Source of the DNA: Nodularia sp. (in: cyanobacteria)
GTDB lineage: Bacteria; Cyanobacteriota; Cyanobacteriia; Cyanobacteriales; Nostocaceae
Assembly (NCBI GenBank): GCA_007692755.1
Contig: REBL01000159.1
Coordinates: forward strand, 1-64,000
Direction of reading: 5' to 3'
DNA length: 64,000 bases
Shown: positions 1-8,474 of the stretch, piece after piece
How the letters are laid out: each line of letters opens with the position of its first letter
How positions within the stretch are numbered: position 1 is the stretch's first letter
The notes under the pieces: generated by a model
What the model was told of the DNA's origin: nothing
Seen by the model: the letters and a program-made list of their open reading frames with translations, nothing else
Databases searched by the model: none
Made by a program: the position numbers and the translations under genes

Positions 1-97
1 TGTGTCCTTTTCCCAAGCCCCTGTATTTAGGCATGGGGTTCTCCCCCCTGCACCCCGCCCCCTGCCCCTTGTCCTCTTGCCTGACTCAATTTGGGTT

Positions 98-127
98 TTA
101 AATTGGCAGATTCAAGCCAAAATTTAA
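98..127 (-). terminator. possible hairpin downstream of scyF
   Basis: An inverted repeat built around TTGGC and GCCAA, extended by TTAAA/TTTAA arms with a two-base bulge, lies about 45 bases beyond the scyF stop. No T-run follows on the minus strand, so it is at best a weak terminator. Nothing else is recognisable between base 1 and the scyF stop. Confidence 0.3.
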
Positions 128-170
128 GAATCTCAAATTAAATCAGGGAAAGATTATGGTTACGGAGTCA

Positions 171-1367
171 TTACACAGAAGTCATTTCCGGTTTCTTATC
201 TAAACTGATGAGACTTTTTTTCTGCCTATTTTTCCGCAACTTGACAACACTAGCCCCAATACCGAATATTCCCAGACCTAATATCGAAGCAGGCTCAGGT
301 ACTTTAGCTGCCCGTTCTACTGATAAGACTTGAATCCGACCTTGGAAGAAATCGCCTACATAAACTTTGTCATCGTGATAGTGCAAGCCAGCAGTCCAGT
401 TAAATTTGCCAGGTTCCAGGTCTATGGGGTCGCCATAGGGAGTTGTGCCGCCTAAGGCTTGAGGTAGAGGTGGTGGTACAACTTCACCAGATGCATTCAG
501 AGTTGGTCCGCCAAAGCTAGTTAAGAAATTACCATCTTTATCGAATACTTGAACGCGGCTGTTTTGAGAATCTGCGACATAAATATTTTCGTATTCGTCT
601 ACATCAATGCCGATTGGTTCTATAAATTGACCGGGTTCAGAGCCAGTAGAGCCAAAAGCAAAGAGAAAATTATCATCCGAGTCAAGAACCTGAATGCGAC
701 CGTTGTACTGGTCGTTAATATAAATTCTGCCAGTTGTGTCGGAGATAATTAAACCTCCTGGCCCCAAAAATTGACCGGGTTCACTGCCAGAACTGCCAAT
801 ACTTCTAATGTGTTCACCTTCTGGATTATATACTTTGATAATATCGGCACTAAAATCACTTACATATAAGTTACCAGCTGCATCGAAATCCATTCCTCCA
901 GGGCCAAAGAAGAATCTATCTTCTACTGGGCCGCTAAAGGAAGCATAGGATGTTTTATAGTTACCTTCGGCATCGAATACATTAATCCGGCTGTTGAAAA
1001 CATCACCTACGTGCATATCCCCTGTAATGGGGTTGAATCGAAGGTCGGCTGGTTCGTCGAATTCTCCAGGCCCGGAGCCAGTGCTGCCGATGCCTTTAAT
1101 ATAGTTGCCTTCGCTATCGAAGACATCAACACGGTCAATACCCCGACCATTACTGACAAAAATGTTCTGAGTAGATTCTTGTACCCCTATACCTTGGGGA
1201 ACAGTGATTACTCCTGGAACACCTGGAAAATCGCCATCGCTAAAGGTGGCAGGTCTACCAATACTACTGTCGTAATTTAAAGTTAAGGCTGCGGCTGTAT
1301 TTATTGCTGCCAGTGTCATCAATCCAGCACCTGCAAGTGCAATTGACAATTTTTTTACTAATGCCAT
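171..1367 (-). CDS. scyF: ScyF-like NHL-repeat protein with PEP-CTERM tail
   Basis: Last gene of the scytonemin operon in the window. Residues 1-27 form a signal peptide ending near NTAAA. The body is a run of NHL/beta-propeller repeats, visible as the recurring GSTGSGPGEF, GSSGSEPGQF and GSTGSEPGQF segments, each followed by a proline-bearing strand and an IYVADS- or IYINDQ-type strand. The C-terminus VPEPASILGLGIFGIGAS plus basic residues is a PEP-CTERM sorting signal. The protein should be exported and envelope-associated. The family role in scytonemin assembly is not defined biochemically; placement as scyF rests on order after scyE and on the NHL fold. The start at ATG 1367 has an AGGAG upstream. 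It lies 106 bases after scyE, across a spacer of GGGGAAT-type heptads. Confidence 0.9.
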   Translation of the reverse strand: MALVKKLSIALAGAGLMTLAAINTAAALTLNYDSSIGRPATFSDGDFPGVPGVITVPQGIGVQESTQNIFVSNGRGIDRVDVFDSEGNYIKGIGSTGSGPGEFDEPADLRFNPITGDMHVGDVFNSRINVFDAEGNYKTSYASFSGPVEDRFFFGPGGMDFDAAGNLYVSDFSADIIKVYNPEGEHIRSIGSSGSEPGQFLGPGGLIISDTTGRIYINDQYNGRIQVLDSDDNFLFAFGSTGSEPGQFIEPIGIDVDEYENIYVADSQNSRVQVFDKDGNFLTSFGGPTLNASGEVVPPPLPQALGGTTPYGDPIDLEPGKFNWTAGLHYHDDKVYVGDFFQGRIQVLSVERAAKVPEPASILGLGIFGIGASVVKLRKNRQKKSLISLDKKPEMTSV

Positions 1368-1380
1368 CTGAAATAAGCTC

Positions 1381-1426
1381 CTGGGGAATGGGAAATAGGG
1401 TTGAGGGAATGGGGAATGGGGAAATT
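1381..1426. repeat. degenerate GGGGAAT heptanucleotide repeats
   Basis: The scyE-scyF spacer contains imperfect 7-base units of the GGGAATG/GGGAAAT kind. These are the short tandem heptamers common in Nostocales intergenic DNA. The same unit occurs inside menD near 53.9 kb. Confidence 0.7.
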
Positions 1427-1473
1427 TCTTTAAGTCTGCTATCCCTGCACCCCATTCCTTTTAAACAATTTGT

Positions 1474-2757
1474 TTAGGCGGTTTTTGTCAGGTTGGCTAA
1501 TTTGCGTTTGCGCTTCGCTAGAAAAGTTGTGCCAAATGCTGCTGCTATGAGAGCTAGGGCTGTTGTGGGTTCGGGAACTTTTTGAGGATCGTAGCTGGTA
1601 TCTTTGTGGGGATTGAAGCTGAGGACTTGTCCGACACCGGGGCGATCGCCTTTGTTGGTAATATAGATAGTGCCATCAGGGCCAACTTCTAAAGAGGTCG
1701 CAGATTCGAGTCCTTCACCAGCACTAATCAAAGTTGTGCGAGTTCCATCAGGAGCTACTTGGAATAATGAAGAGGCGAAATCATTTTCCCATGCTGGTCT
1801 ATCGGCATATTGTAAAACTAACAAGTTGCCATCTTGGTCAAATTCCAAGTCACCAATTTGTGTAAAACCATCAGCGAATACTGTTGGTACACCATCATCC
1901 CCGACTCGATAAACACGCGAGCCACCTTCTGGATAGGGAAAGCCAGAAAAGTCACTGACGTATCTCGCACCATCAGGCCCAATTGCTACACCTGTGGGTA
2001 CTGGTTGTAAGTCGATTTCGTTGGTGTTAAAGTCTATTCCTGGTGGTAGGGGTTGATCTGGGTCAAGTGGTGGGAATTCGGGATTTTCAAAGGGGGTGCT
2101 AAAAAATGGCACTACTCCTGTAATTCCGCTACCATCAAGGGCTACACTCAGTAAGGTGTTGGCTCCGGCATCAGCTATATAGGCGGTATCACCTTGAATG
2201 GCTAGAGCATAAGGGTTGCTCACAATATCTGTGCCATCAGGATTATAAAGGAGTTCATATTCTGCTAAATCGGCAAGACTGGTGAGCGCTCCTGTGTTTA
2301 AGTCGATGTTGTAAAGTTGTCCGAAGGTGGAATCATTGAAAACTGTATCCCGGTTGGCGGGGTTCCCAGCAAAGCCATAAACAAGGTAAGCGTTTCCTTG
2401 AGAATCAAACTTGATGTCTTGTGGTCCAGCACCCTCAATACCGGAAGGTTGGATAGCTAGAGATGGCAGTCCTGTGAATATTTGCTCTTGCTGACCATCT
2501 TGAATTCTAGTGATGGCAGCAGTATTACCAGAACATAAAGAAGCAAATTGTACACTGGGCGATTCTATACATCCGCCGTCTCCGCCTATACCTGTTTCTG
2601 TGACATAGATACTGCCGTCAGGGGCAACACTCACACCTCTAGCATTATCGAGTCCGTCAGCAATGACTGAGAATGAGGCAGCTTCGGCTGCTTTGGGGGC
2701 AGAAATCACAGTAATACAACAGCCGAGCAGTGTGATAGCAAATGACTTAAGTTTCAT
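1474..2757 (-). CDS. scyE: ScyE-like exported beta-propeller protein
   Basis: Scytonemin-cluster protein of the ScyD/ScyE family. The ORF track begins at 2931, but MKLKSFAITLLGCC at 2757 starts a clean signal peptide ending near AEAAS, so that ATG is preferred (427 residues). The sequence is a propeller with repeated GPDGTIYIT, APDGSIYVT and GPDGARYVSDF motifs. It ends in VPEPTTALALIAAAFGTTF followed by KRKRK, a PEP-CTERM signal. It is clearly paralogous to ScyD next door: both share GGDGGC/GGNGAC, RVGDDG.PT and APDGTRTTLIS blocks. It should act outside the cytoplasmic membrane, where late pigment steps are thought to occur. The exact reaction is unknown. Confidence 0.92.
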   Translation of the reverse strand: MKLKSFAITLLGCCITVISAPKAAEAASFSVIADGLDNARGVSVAPDGSIYVTETGIGGDGGCIESPSVQFASLCSGNTAAITRIQDGQQEQIFTGLPSLAIQPSGIEGAGPQDIKFDSQGNAYLVYGFAGNPANRDTVFNDSTFGQLYNIDLNTGALTSLADLAEYELLYNPDGTDIVSNPYALAIQGDTAYIADAGANTLLSVALDGSGITGVVPFFSTPFENPEFPPLDPDQPLPPGIDFNTNEIDLQPVPTGVAIGPDGARYVSDFSGFPYPEGGSRVYRVGDDGVPTVFADGFTQIGDLEFDQDGNLLVLQYADRPAWENDFASSLFQVAPDGTRTTLISAGEGLESATSLEVGPDGTIYITNKGDRPGVGQVLSFNPHKDTSYDPQKVPEPTTALALIAAAFGTTFLAKRKRKLANLTKTA

Positions 2758-2881
2758 ACTTTTGAAAACTATATAATTGGTAATTTGGGTAAATTTTGAC
2801 GATTTGCAGGATAAGGAATTCCCGCCCCAGGGATATGTGGGATAAACACTGGTATTAATTTGAAAGTTTTTATCTGAGCGC

Positions 2882-4144
2882 TCAGACTTTATGAAGGGGT
2901 TTGAGGCGGCTACTCTTTCGCAACCAAACAACGCCGAAAGCGCCGATAGTTAATACACCTAATGCAGAATTAGCTTCAGGAACAGACTGGATATTGTCAA
3001 TGCGGATAATTTGTCCTTCTCCTGGGCGATCGCCTCGGTTGGCGATGTATACAGTACCATCAAGATCAATGGTTAAGGCAGTAGGCGATTCCAATCCGTT
3101 GCCACTGATAAGAGTTGTGCGAGTGCCATCGGGAGCTATTTTGATCAAAGAACCATCGAGGTTATTTTTCCAGCCTGACTCATTGGCATACTGCAAAACA
3201 TACAAATTGCCTGCATAATCAAATTCCAAGTCCATCAGGTGGGTAAAACCTTCTGCATAGATTGTGGGTATACCGTCATCACCCACGCGATAGATGTTTG
3301 CTCCTCCTTCTGGAAAGGGAAAGCCTGTATATTCACTGATGTAATAGGCTCCGTCTAGTCCTTTAGCTACACCTGTGGGAACTGATTGAATAGTCGTTAC
3401 TAACGGTGGTGGTTCAGTTTGAGTTGGGACTTGTTCAGGTTCATTCGATGGGGTAAAGGAAGGTGGGAAGATGGGATCAACTAATGTTTGTGTGGGAAGT
3501 ACGGCCAAAGCTTGCAATTCTGAGCCATCTGTATTCACTCGTAATAAGCCGTTGCCAGCCGAATCAACTGTCAGAAGTTGATCACCATCGATTAAGATTT
3601 TTAAGGGATTGCTATTGAGATCATCGCCATCCGGATTATTAACGAGTTCATAGTTGGCTATATCTGCAATACTCGTCCAGGAATTGGTGGCAAAATCAGG
3701 AGAGATAATTGTTCCTAGTCCAGTTTCACCCAAACTCTCTCGATAAGTGGGATTAGTCCCATACCCCAGCAGCACATAAGCCTGACCTGTAGCATCAAAT
3801 TGAATATCACGGGGGCCAGCTGCTCTTTTGCCATCTGGTAATGCTAAGGAAGGTAACTCTGTGAGTACAGGCTTGATTTCACCGTTATCTATGACGCTGA
3901 CTACACCATTAGTTCCATAGCATAAGGAATCGCCCTCGCCGCTTGGTGGTGGAACGCAAGCACCATTTCCTCCTGTTCCACTTTCTGTTATATATAGTTT
4001 ACCGTCGTTGCTAAAACTAAGACCACCTGGATTATTCAGATTATCGGCAATTACTGTAAAGGATGCTGCTTCTGCTGCTTTTGTTCCCGATAAGGCAGTA
4101 ATACAAAGACTAACAAGGGTAATAGTAATCTGCTTGATTTTCAT
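2882..4144 (-). CDS. scyD: ScyD-like exported beta-propeller protein
   Basis: Paralogue of ScyE, 420 residues, starting at ATG 4144 with a signal peptide (MKIKQITITLVSLCITALSG, cleavage near AEAAS). Propeller strands carry SNDGKLYIT, GLDGAYYISEY and DLDGTVYIANRGDRPG motifs. The C-terminus has VPEANSALGVLTIGAFGVVW and a basic end. This is PEP-CTERM-like with PEA in place of the usual PEP, so sorting may be less efficient or the motif may be diverging. A proline-rich linker (about residues 220-250: PPSFTPSNEPEQVPTQTEPP) separates the two halves. Known only as a scytonemin-cluster protein of uncertain catalytic role. It sits 64 bases after scyC. Confidence 0.92.
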   Translation of the reverse strand: MKIKQITITLVSLCITALSGTKAAEAASFTVIADNLNNPGGLSFSNDGKLYITESGTGGNGACVPPPSGEGDSLCYGTNGVVSVIDNGEIKPVLTELPSLALPDGKRAAGPRDIQFDATGQAYVLLGYGTNPTYRESLGETGLGTIISPDFATNSWTSIADIANYELVNNPDGDDLNSNPLKILIDGDQLLTVDSAGNGLLRVNTDGSELQALAVLPTQTLVDPIFPPSFTPSNEPEQVPTQTEPPPLVTTIQSVPTGVAKGLDGAYYISEYTGFPFPEGGANIYRVGDDGIPTIYAEGFTHLMDLEFDYAGNLYVLQYANESGWKNNLDGSLIKIAPDGTRTTLISGNGLESPTALTIDLDGTVYIANRGDRPGEGQIIRIDNIQSVPEANSALGVLTIGAFGVVWLRKSSRLKPLHKV

Positions 4145-4164
4145 CGGTTTTGTGATGTTTTTAA

Positions 4165-4206
4165 ACGCAAAGGGGCGCTGAGGTAACGCAAAGGGGCGCT
4201 GAGTTT
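4165..4206. repeat. two tandem copies of a 20-base repeat
   Basis: The scyC-scyD spacer consists largely of two copies of AACGCAAAGGGGCGCTGAG. A diverged pair of the same repeat is found at about 32,997-33,035, next to another short spacer, and single copies occur elsewhere (near 20,300). It is an interspersed cyanobacterial repeat rather than an operon-specific element. Confidence 0.75.
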
Positions 4207-4208
4207 TT

Positions 4209-5180
4209 TTAGTGATTGGTTACTAGGGAGTTTTGTGTTTTTGGTACGTAACTCATTCCTAAGTCGAAGGATTTAAGATTTCCAGCTTGGGCTTCTAACA
4301 TCCGTTTGATGTTCATACTTTCAGCCCCGAAGTCTTCAATTTGCAGTTTTCCGTGGGCGAGGACTTGATCGGTTTTCCAAAATGTGATGCGATGCAATAT
4401 GAATCCAGAAGCTTCAGGATCAGCGAATGCGTAAGCTGTGGGAATAAGTAGGGCGACGGAACGCTGATAAAATCCGTAGTCTGGATAAAAGTTTTCTTGT
4501 TCAAGCAAGTGATATTTGCTTAAGTTATGTACTCTCAGAGAAATTTTAATCTTTTGGTCGTATTCATCTCTGAATTCACCTGATTGGGAACTAATTTCGC
4601 CAAATGGTCTGACTAAGTGCGCCCACTCATCCATATTTTTTAAGTCTGACAAATACTTGATTCCGATATCCATTGGCGCGTCAACATAAATGGTATCGGT
4701 ATCGATGAAGTGGCGACCTTTAGCTGCTGTACTCCGTCCCGCTTGGCGTTCTAAAATTGCTTTGAGAGAACGAGTTTCGGAAGTATGTACAGTGTGAATC
4801 CCCTGCATTATCATGGGAGTTTGTCGTTTGGGATCGACAAAGCTTAACCAATGGAAGTACACACCTTTTTCGTCTGTTTCTGGATCAATGTAGCTGGGAG
4901 GAAACAGTAAAACTGGATATACTTGGAAGTATTTATTATACTCAAATCCGCAGTGCCATTCTATTCCATAAAAAAGCGGATTTTCTAGCTTTTTAACATG
5001 ATAGTAGAGATTTTTATGATAACCTGATGCTGTTCCCAGCCAAGTATCTTCATCAATTTGCTCAATCATCCGGCTAAAAAGCGTCCAATCGTCTAAGTTT
5101 TTTAAACCGCAAAGATACTCAAAGGCAGTTTCGGGTGAGGTGGCGATATAAGTTGAGGTCGCAAATGAATTTTTTTCCAT
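4209..5180 (-). CDS. scyC: ScyC, scytonemin cyclase
   Basis: Homologue of the scytonemin enzyme that cyclises and decarboxylates the ScyA product to the tricyclic ketone monomer. The 323-residue protein has two tandem START/SRPBCC-like halves. Each begins with a similar strand-helix segment: TYIATSPETAFEYLCGLKNLDDW near residue 10 and TIYVDAPMDIGIKYLSDLKNMDEW near 165. The track starts at a TTG (5192), but ATG 5180 lies 6 bases after GGAG and is preferred. No signal peptide is present, so it is cytoplasmic, unlike ScyD-F. It is 30 bases downstream of scyB and clearly co-transcribed. Confidence 0.95.
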   Translation of the reverse strand: MEKNSFATSTYIATSPETAFEYLCGLKNLDDWTLFSRMIEQIDEDTWLGTASGYHKNLYYHVKKLENPLFYGIEWHCGFEYNKYFQVYPVLLFPPSYIDPETDEKGVYFHWLSFVDPKRQTPMIMQGIHTVHTSETRSLKAILERQAGRSTAAKGRHFIDTDTIYVDAPMDIGIKYLSDLKNMDEWAHLVRPFGEISSQSGEFRDEYDQKIKISLRVHNLSKYHLLEQENFYPDYGFYQRSVALLIPTAYAFADPEASGFILHRITFWKTDQVLAHGKLQIEDFGAESMNIKRMLEAQAGNLKSFDLGMSYVPKTQNSLVTNH

Positions 5181-5210
5181 TTTACACTCCAAAAAATTAA
5201 TATTCAGTGA

Positions 5211-6272
5211 TTAAGCAGCAAGTTCTGTAATTTTGCTATTTTTGGCTTTTATAATCCGGTCTTCAGCTAACCGTTTAGAAGCATTATTTGTACTGATATT
5301 TTGCTGTTTAGCAATATCAAAAATTGCGAGAAGTGTGTCATAAATGTTATGCACTTGTTGAAAGGCTTTTTCTTCGTTATAGCCAATCATTTCGTTATAA
5401 ACATTAATCAGACCTCCGGCATTAATCACATAATCAGGACAATAAGTGATGCCTTTTTGGGTCAGCATTTGACTATGTATTTGCTCATCACCTAACTGAT
5501 TATTAGCCGCGCCAGCAATAATTCCCGCTTTGATCTGAGGAATTGTTTCACTATTGAGCATTCCCCCTAAAGCACAAGGTGAAAAAATGTCAACATCAAG
5601 AGAATAAATTTCTTCTGGGCTAACAACAGTCGCACCAAAAAGTTTTCTTACTTCCTCTGTTTTGGCTGGGTCTACATCGCTGACATAGAGTTTGATTCCA
5701 TGCTCATGTAAGTGACGACAGAGATTTTTGCCAACATTTCCCAAACCTTGGATTGCAACTTTCAATCCCTGAATTTCTTGGCTGTGTAAATGAGATTGTA
5801 CAGCAGCTTTGATGCCTAAAAATACTCCCAGGGCTGTGACAGGAGCCGGACCACCAGACTTTTCCGAGACTCCAACAACATATTTGGTTTCTTTACGAAT
5901 TGAACGGACATCTTCAGGGGTAAGATTCACATCTTGTCCTGTAATAAAACGTCCATTCAGACTTTCGATAAAACGTCCATAAGCTCTGAGGAGTTCTTCG
6001 GTTTTTTGCTCAGGATTAGCAATAATAACTGCTTTTCCGCCACCAGCAGGAATATTAGCACAAGCGGCTTTATAAGTCATACCACGACTGAGACGCAGCG
6101 CATCTTTTAAAGCAGCTTCTTCATTAACATAAGGGAAGAGTCTGGTCGCCCCCATTGCTGGTCCTAGAGTTCGGTCATGGATAGCAATAATCGCCTTGAT
6201 ATCGGGATTTCTGCCATGACAGAATAAAACCTGTTCATGACCCATTTCTCTCACAGTTTCAAATAGCAGCAT
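5211..6272 (-). CDS. scyB: ScyB, tryptophan dehydrogenase (Glu/Leu/Phe/Val dehydrogenase family)
   Basis: NAD-dependent amino-acid dehydrogenase. In scytonemin synthesis this family member oxidatively deaminates L-tryptophan to indole-3-pyruvate. Visible motifs are the N-terminal substrate domain with GPAMGATRLFPY, the catalytic-lysine region PAGGGKAVI near residue 80, and the Rossmann glycine motif VAIQGLGNVGKNL near 178. The C-terminal block GAANNQLGDEQ is also typical. Full length at 353 residues. It is the second gene of the scy operon, separated from scyA by 315 bases but only 30 bases from scyC. Confidence 0.95.
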   Translation of the reverse strand: MLLFETVREMGHEQVLFCHGRNPDIKAIIAIHDRTLGPAMGATRLFPYVNEEAALKDALRLSRGMTYKAACANIPAGGGKAVIIANPEQKTEELLRAYGRFIESLNGRFITGQDVNLTPEDVRSIRKETKYVVGVSEKSGGPAPVTALGVFLGIKAAVQSHLHSQEIQGLKVAIQGLGNVGKNLCRHLHEHGIKLYVSDVDPAKTEEVRKLFGATVVSPEEIYSLDVDIFSPCALGGMLNSETIPQIKAGIIAGAANNQLGDEQIHSQMLTQKGITYCPDYVINAGGLINVYNEMIGYNEEKAFQQVHNIYDTLLAIFDIAKQQNISTNNASKRLAEDRIIKAKNSKITELAA

Positions 6273-6587
6273 TTGCTTTTTCCAAGATTGATTTGGGATA
6301 ATTTCCAGTAATTAAACACCACCTAAACTGCTACACAAAGTGATTATTCCTCACACCATTTCTTTGTAAGAAATTGCCCTGTGTAGCCATAGGTGCGCCG
6401 AATTCCTGCCTTTCCTCTCTTCTTCCTTCTCCCAAGGGGAGACGCTACGCGGTAAGCGAAGCTATGCCGAAGGCTTTACGTGTCCTTTGCGGTATGCGCT
6501 ACGCGCACGCTACGCGTTAGCGGAGCTTTCGCTTTAGCGATACGTTCCTCTTACATAGCAGACAGGATCAAAACGAAGAATTCACGA
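6273..6587. other. scyB-scyA spacer rich in interspersed palindromic repeats
   Basis: This 315-base gap has no ORF. Bases about 6430-6550 are a mosaic of short palindromic units containing GACGCTACGCG, AGCGAAGC and ATGCCGAAGGC. These are a dispersed Nostocales repeat type also seen near 23,765, 55,315 and 63,590. The remainder shows no clear promoter that could be called by eye. Confidence 0.7.
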
Positions 6588-8474
6588 TCAAACTGATGGG
6601 AATGAAGCTGGTTTAGCGGAACCGTTCACCTGATTAGATTTAACTCCTTGTGCGGCTAAACTCTTATTCCGTCCACCAGAAGGCGCAGGTTGATCGGCAT
6701 CAATCACTACATCAACGAGAAAAGGAACATTTGAGGCGATCGCTTGCTCTAATGCAGCTTCTAGGTCTGACTCTCGCACAACTCCCACAGCTTCTGCACC
6801 CATACCGCGAGCAATCATGGCAAAGTTGGTCTCTGGCATATCTGCATCTGCACCTTTCAACCCCAACATTTTCATGCCTTGATGGCACATATTGTAACGG
6901 GCATCATTAAGCACAATCCAAACAGCAGGAATATTATATTTTACGGCTGTGCTGATTTCATTATTCATCAGCATCGCCCCATCCCCGACAATCGCCACAG
7001 CTTTACCATTTCGGGCTTGGGCTGCACCTAAAACTCCTGTAGCTGTGTGACCCATAGCCCCTACTCCGGTGCTGACTCGATAACGATTGGTGTGAGCAAA
7101 TCGCAAGAAATGAGTTGACCAAGTAAAGGAATTACCACACTCCGCCATAACTACCGCATCGCTACCCTCAACAATGATTTTTTGAATTGCAGCCATTAAT
7201 ACTTCTGGTCGCACTGGATAATCTACATCTGCAAGCGGTGCAATGGCTGTCTGTTCTGGATGAGGTAAGCAAATATCCCTAGAACAAGGGGGAATATCTG
7301 GCCATTGCTGCAAGAGTTCCTGCATATAAGCCTTGATATCAGACTGAATCGGGAATGTTTCCGCGTCTGAATAAGCTACCCCTGGAACTTCTGGGTCAAT
7401 ATCTACATGGACAAAGCCGAATGAGGGAACCATTGCTTTACTCCAAAAGGAAGTGGGTTCGCCTAAGCGGGTTCCTAATACAAGTGTGCGTAAAGGCGGT
7501 TGCTCTTCCATATAAGTCAAAACTGAAGCATGACCGCCCAAACCTGTGACACCGACAAACTGGGGATGATCTTCGGGAAAGATACCTTTACCACGGGGAG
7601 AACACATGACTGCGGCTCCAGTTTTTTCGGCGAATTGCCGAATCTCCTCGGCGGCGTGACGAGCGCCAAAACCTACCCAGATGGCAAAGTTTCCCGCAGA
7701 TAGTAACTCTACAGATTTCGCGATCGCTTCCCCTTGAGAGGTCATAGGAAAACTCGGTATATCTAATTGTGGCAGACAAACACCATCAACTAAGCTGGTC
7801 TGGATCGCAGTGGGAATACTTAAATGGACGACAAATCCTCCTGGTTGCGCTAAACCCAAAGCAATTTTGCGAAAAACCTGGGGAAGTTGCGCCGCCGATT
7901 CAATGGTGATCGCATAGTTAAACAGCGCCCCTGGGGTGAAAATTCCGCCACTGGGTAGGGTATAGGTGCTGGTTTCCTGAATTGCCCAGCGTCCCCTTTG
8001 CGGCGCAGAAGTGCAAGCAGAGAGCAAAATTACCTTTGCACCTTCACCACGGGCGGCAAACAACCCGGTGAGCGCGTTAGTAATCCCTGGCCCGGCTGTG
8101 GTAAAAACTACCGTAGGGCGATCGCTGGCAAAATACGCCTCGGAAGCAGCAAAAGCAGCCCCAGCTTCATGGCGGAAATTCAACACCTCTATATTGCTAT
8201 TGGATAACGCATTCCACAGGCTAGCCATTGCACCACCAGCTACCCCAAAAGCATAGCCTATGCCCAAATTTTCCAACATCTGCGCGATCGCATCAGCAAC
8301 CGAAAGCTTAGGGGTTTCATTCAGTAAAAAAGGTTCAATTTCCGTTTTTTGCTCTAATTTGTCCAACTGGTGAGAACCGTTAGACGAAGATTCTACATAG
8401 TTCTTTGGTGGCAATTCCTTGTATAGCTCAGTGGTGATTTGAGGGGAGTTTGAATCAGTATAGTTTTGACTCAT
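6588..8474 (-). CDS. scyA: ScyA, ThDP-dependent acyloin-type synthase
   Basis: Thiamin-diphosphate enzyme of the acetolactate-synthase family. In the scytonemin pathway it couples indole-3-pyruvate to p-hydroxyphenylpyruvate. It has three domains: a PYR domain from about residue 55 (GIGYAFGVAGGAMASLWNAL, then the EAGAAFAASEAYF glutamate region), a central domain at about 245-385, and the PP domain from about 415. The ThDP/Mg motif is GDGAMLMNN followed by VLNDARYN near residues 505-540. An N-terminal extension of about 55 residues is low in recognisable structure. It is 628 residues long and first in the operon, reading away from the divergent regulatory genes. The paralogous ThDP enzyme menD is elsewhere in the window. 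Confidence 0.95.
   Translation of the reverse strand: MSQNYTDSNSPQITTELYKELPPKNYVESSSNGSHQLDKLEQKTEIEPFLLNETPKLSVADAIAQMLENLGIGYAFGVAGGAMASLWNALSNSNIEVLNFRHEAGAAFAASEAYFASDRPTVVFTTAGPGITNALTGLFAARGEGAKVILLSACTSAPQRGRWAIQETSTYTLPSGGIFTPGALFNYAITIESAAQLPQVFRKIALGLAQPGGFVVHLSIPTAIQTSLVDGVCLPQLDIPSFPMTSQGEAIAKSVELLSAGNFAIWVGFGARHAAEEIRQFAEKTGAAVMCSPRGKGIFPEDHPQFVGVTGLGGHASVLTYMEEQPPLRTLVLGTRLGEPTSFWSKAMVPSFGFVHVDIDPEVPGVAYSDAETFPIQSDIKAYMQELLQQWPDIPPCSRDICLPHPEQTAIAPLADVDYPVRPEVLMAAIQKIIVEGSDAVVMAECGNSFTWSTHFLRFAHTNRYRVSTGVGAMGHTATGVLGAAQARNGKAVAIVGDGAMLMNNEISTAVKYNIPAVWIVLNDARYNMCHQGMKMLGLKGADADMPETNFAMIARGMGAEAVGVVRESDLEAALEQAIASNVPFLVDVVIDADQPAPSGGRNKSLAAQGVKSNQVNGSAKPASFPSV

Noticed and set aside
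549-1280. Track ORFs of 67 and 89 residues antisense to scyF
   Set aside because: They are shadows of the NHL repeat coding sequence, with no ribosome site or recognisable protein features.
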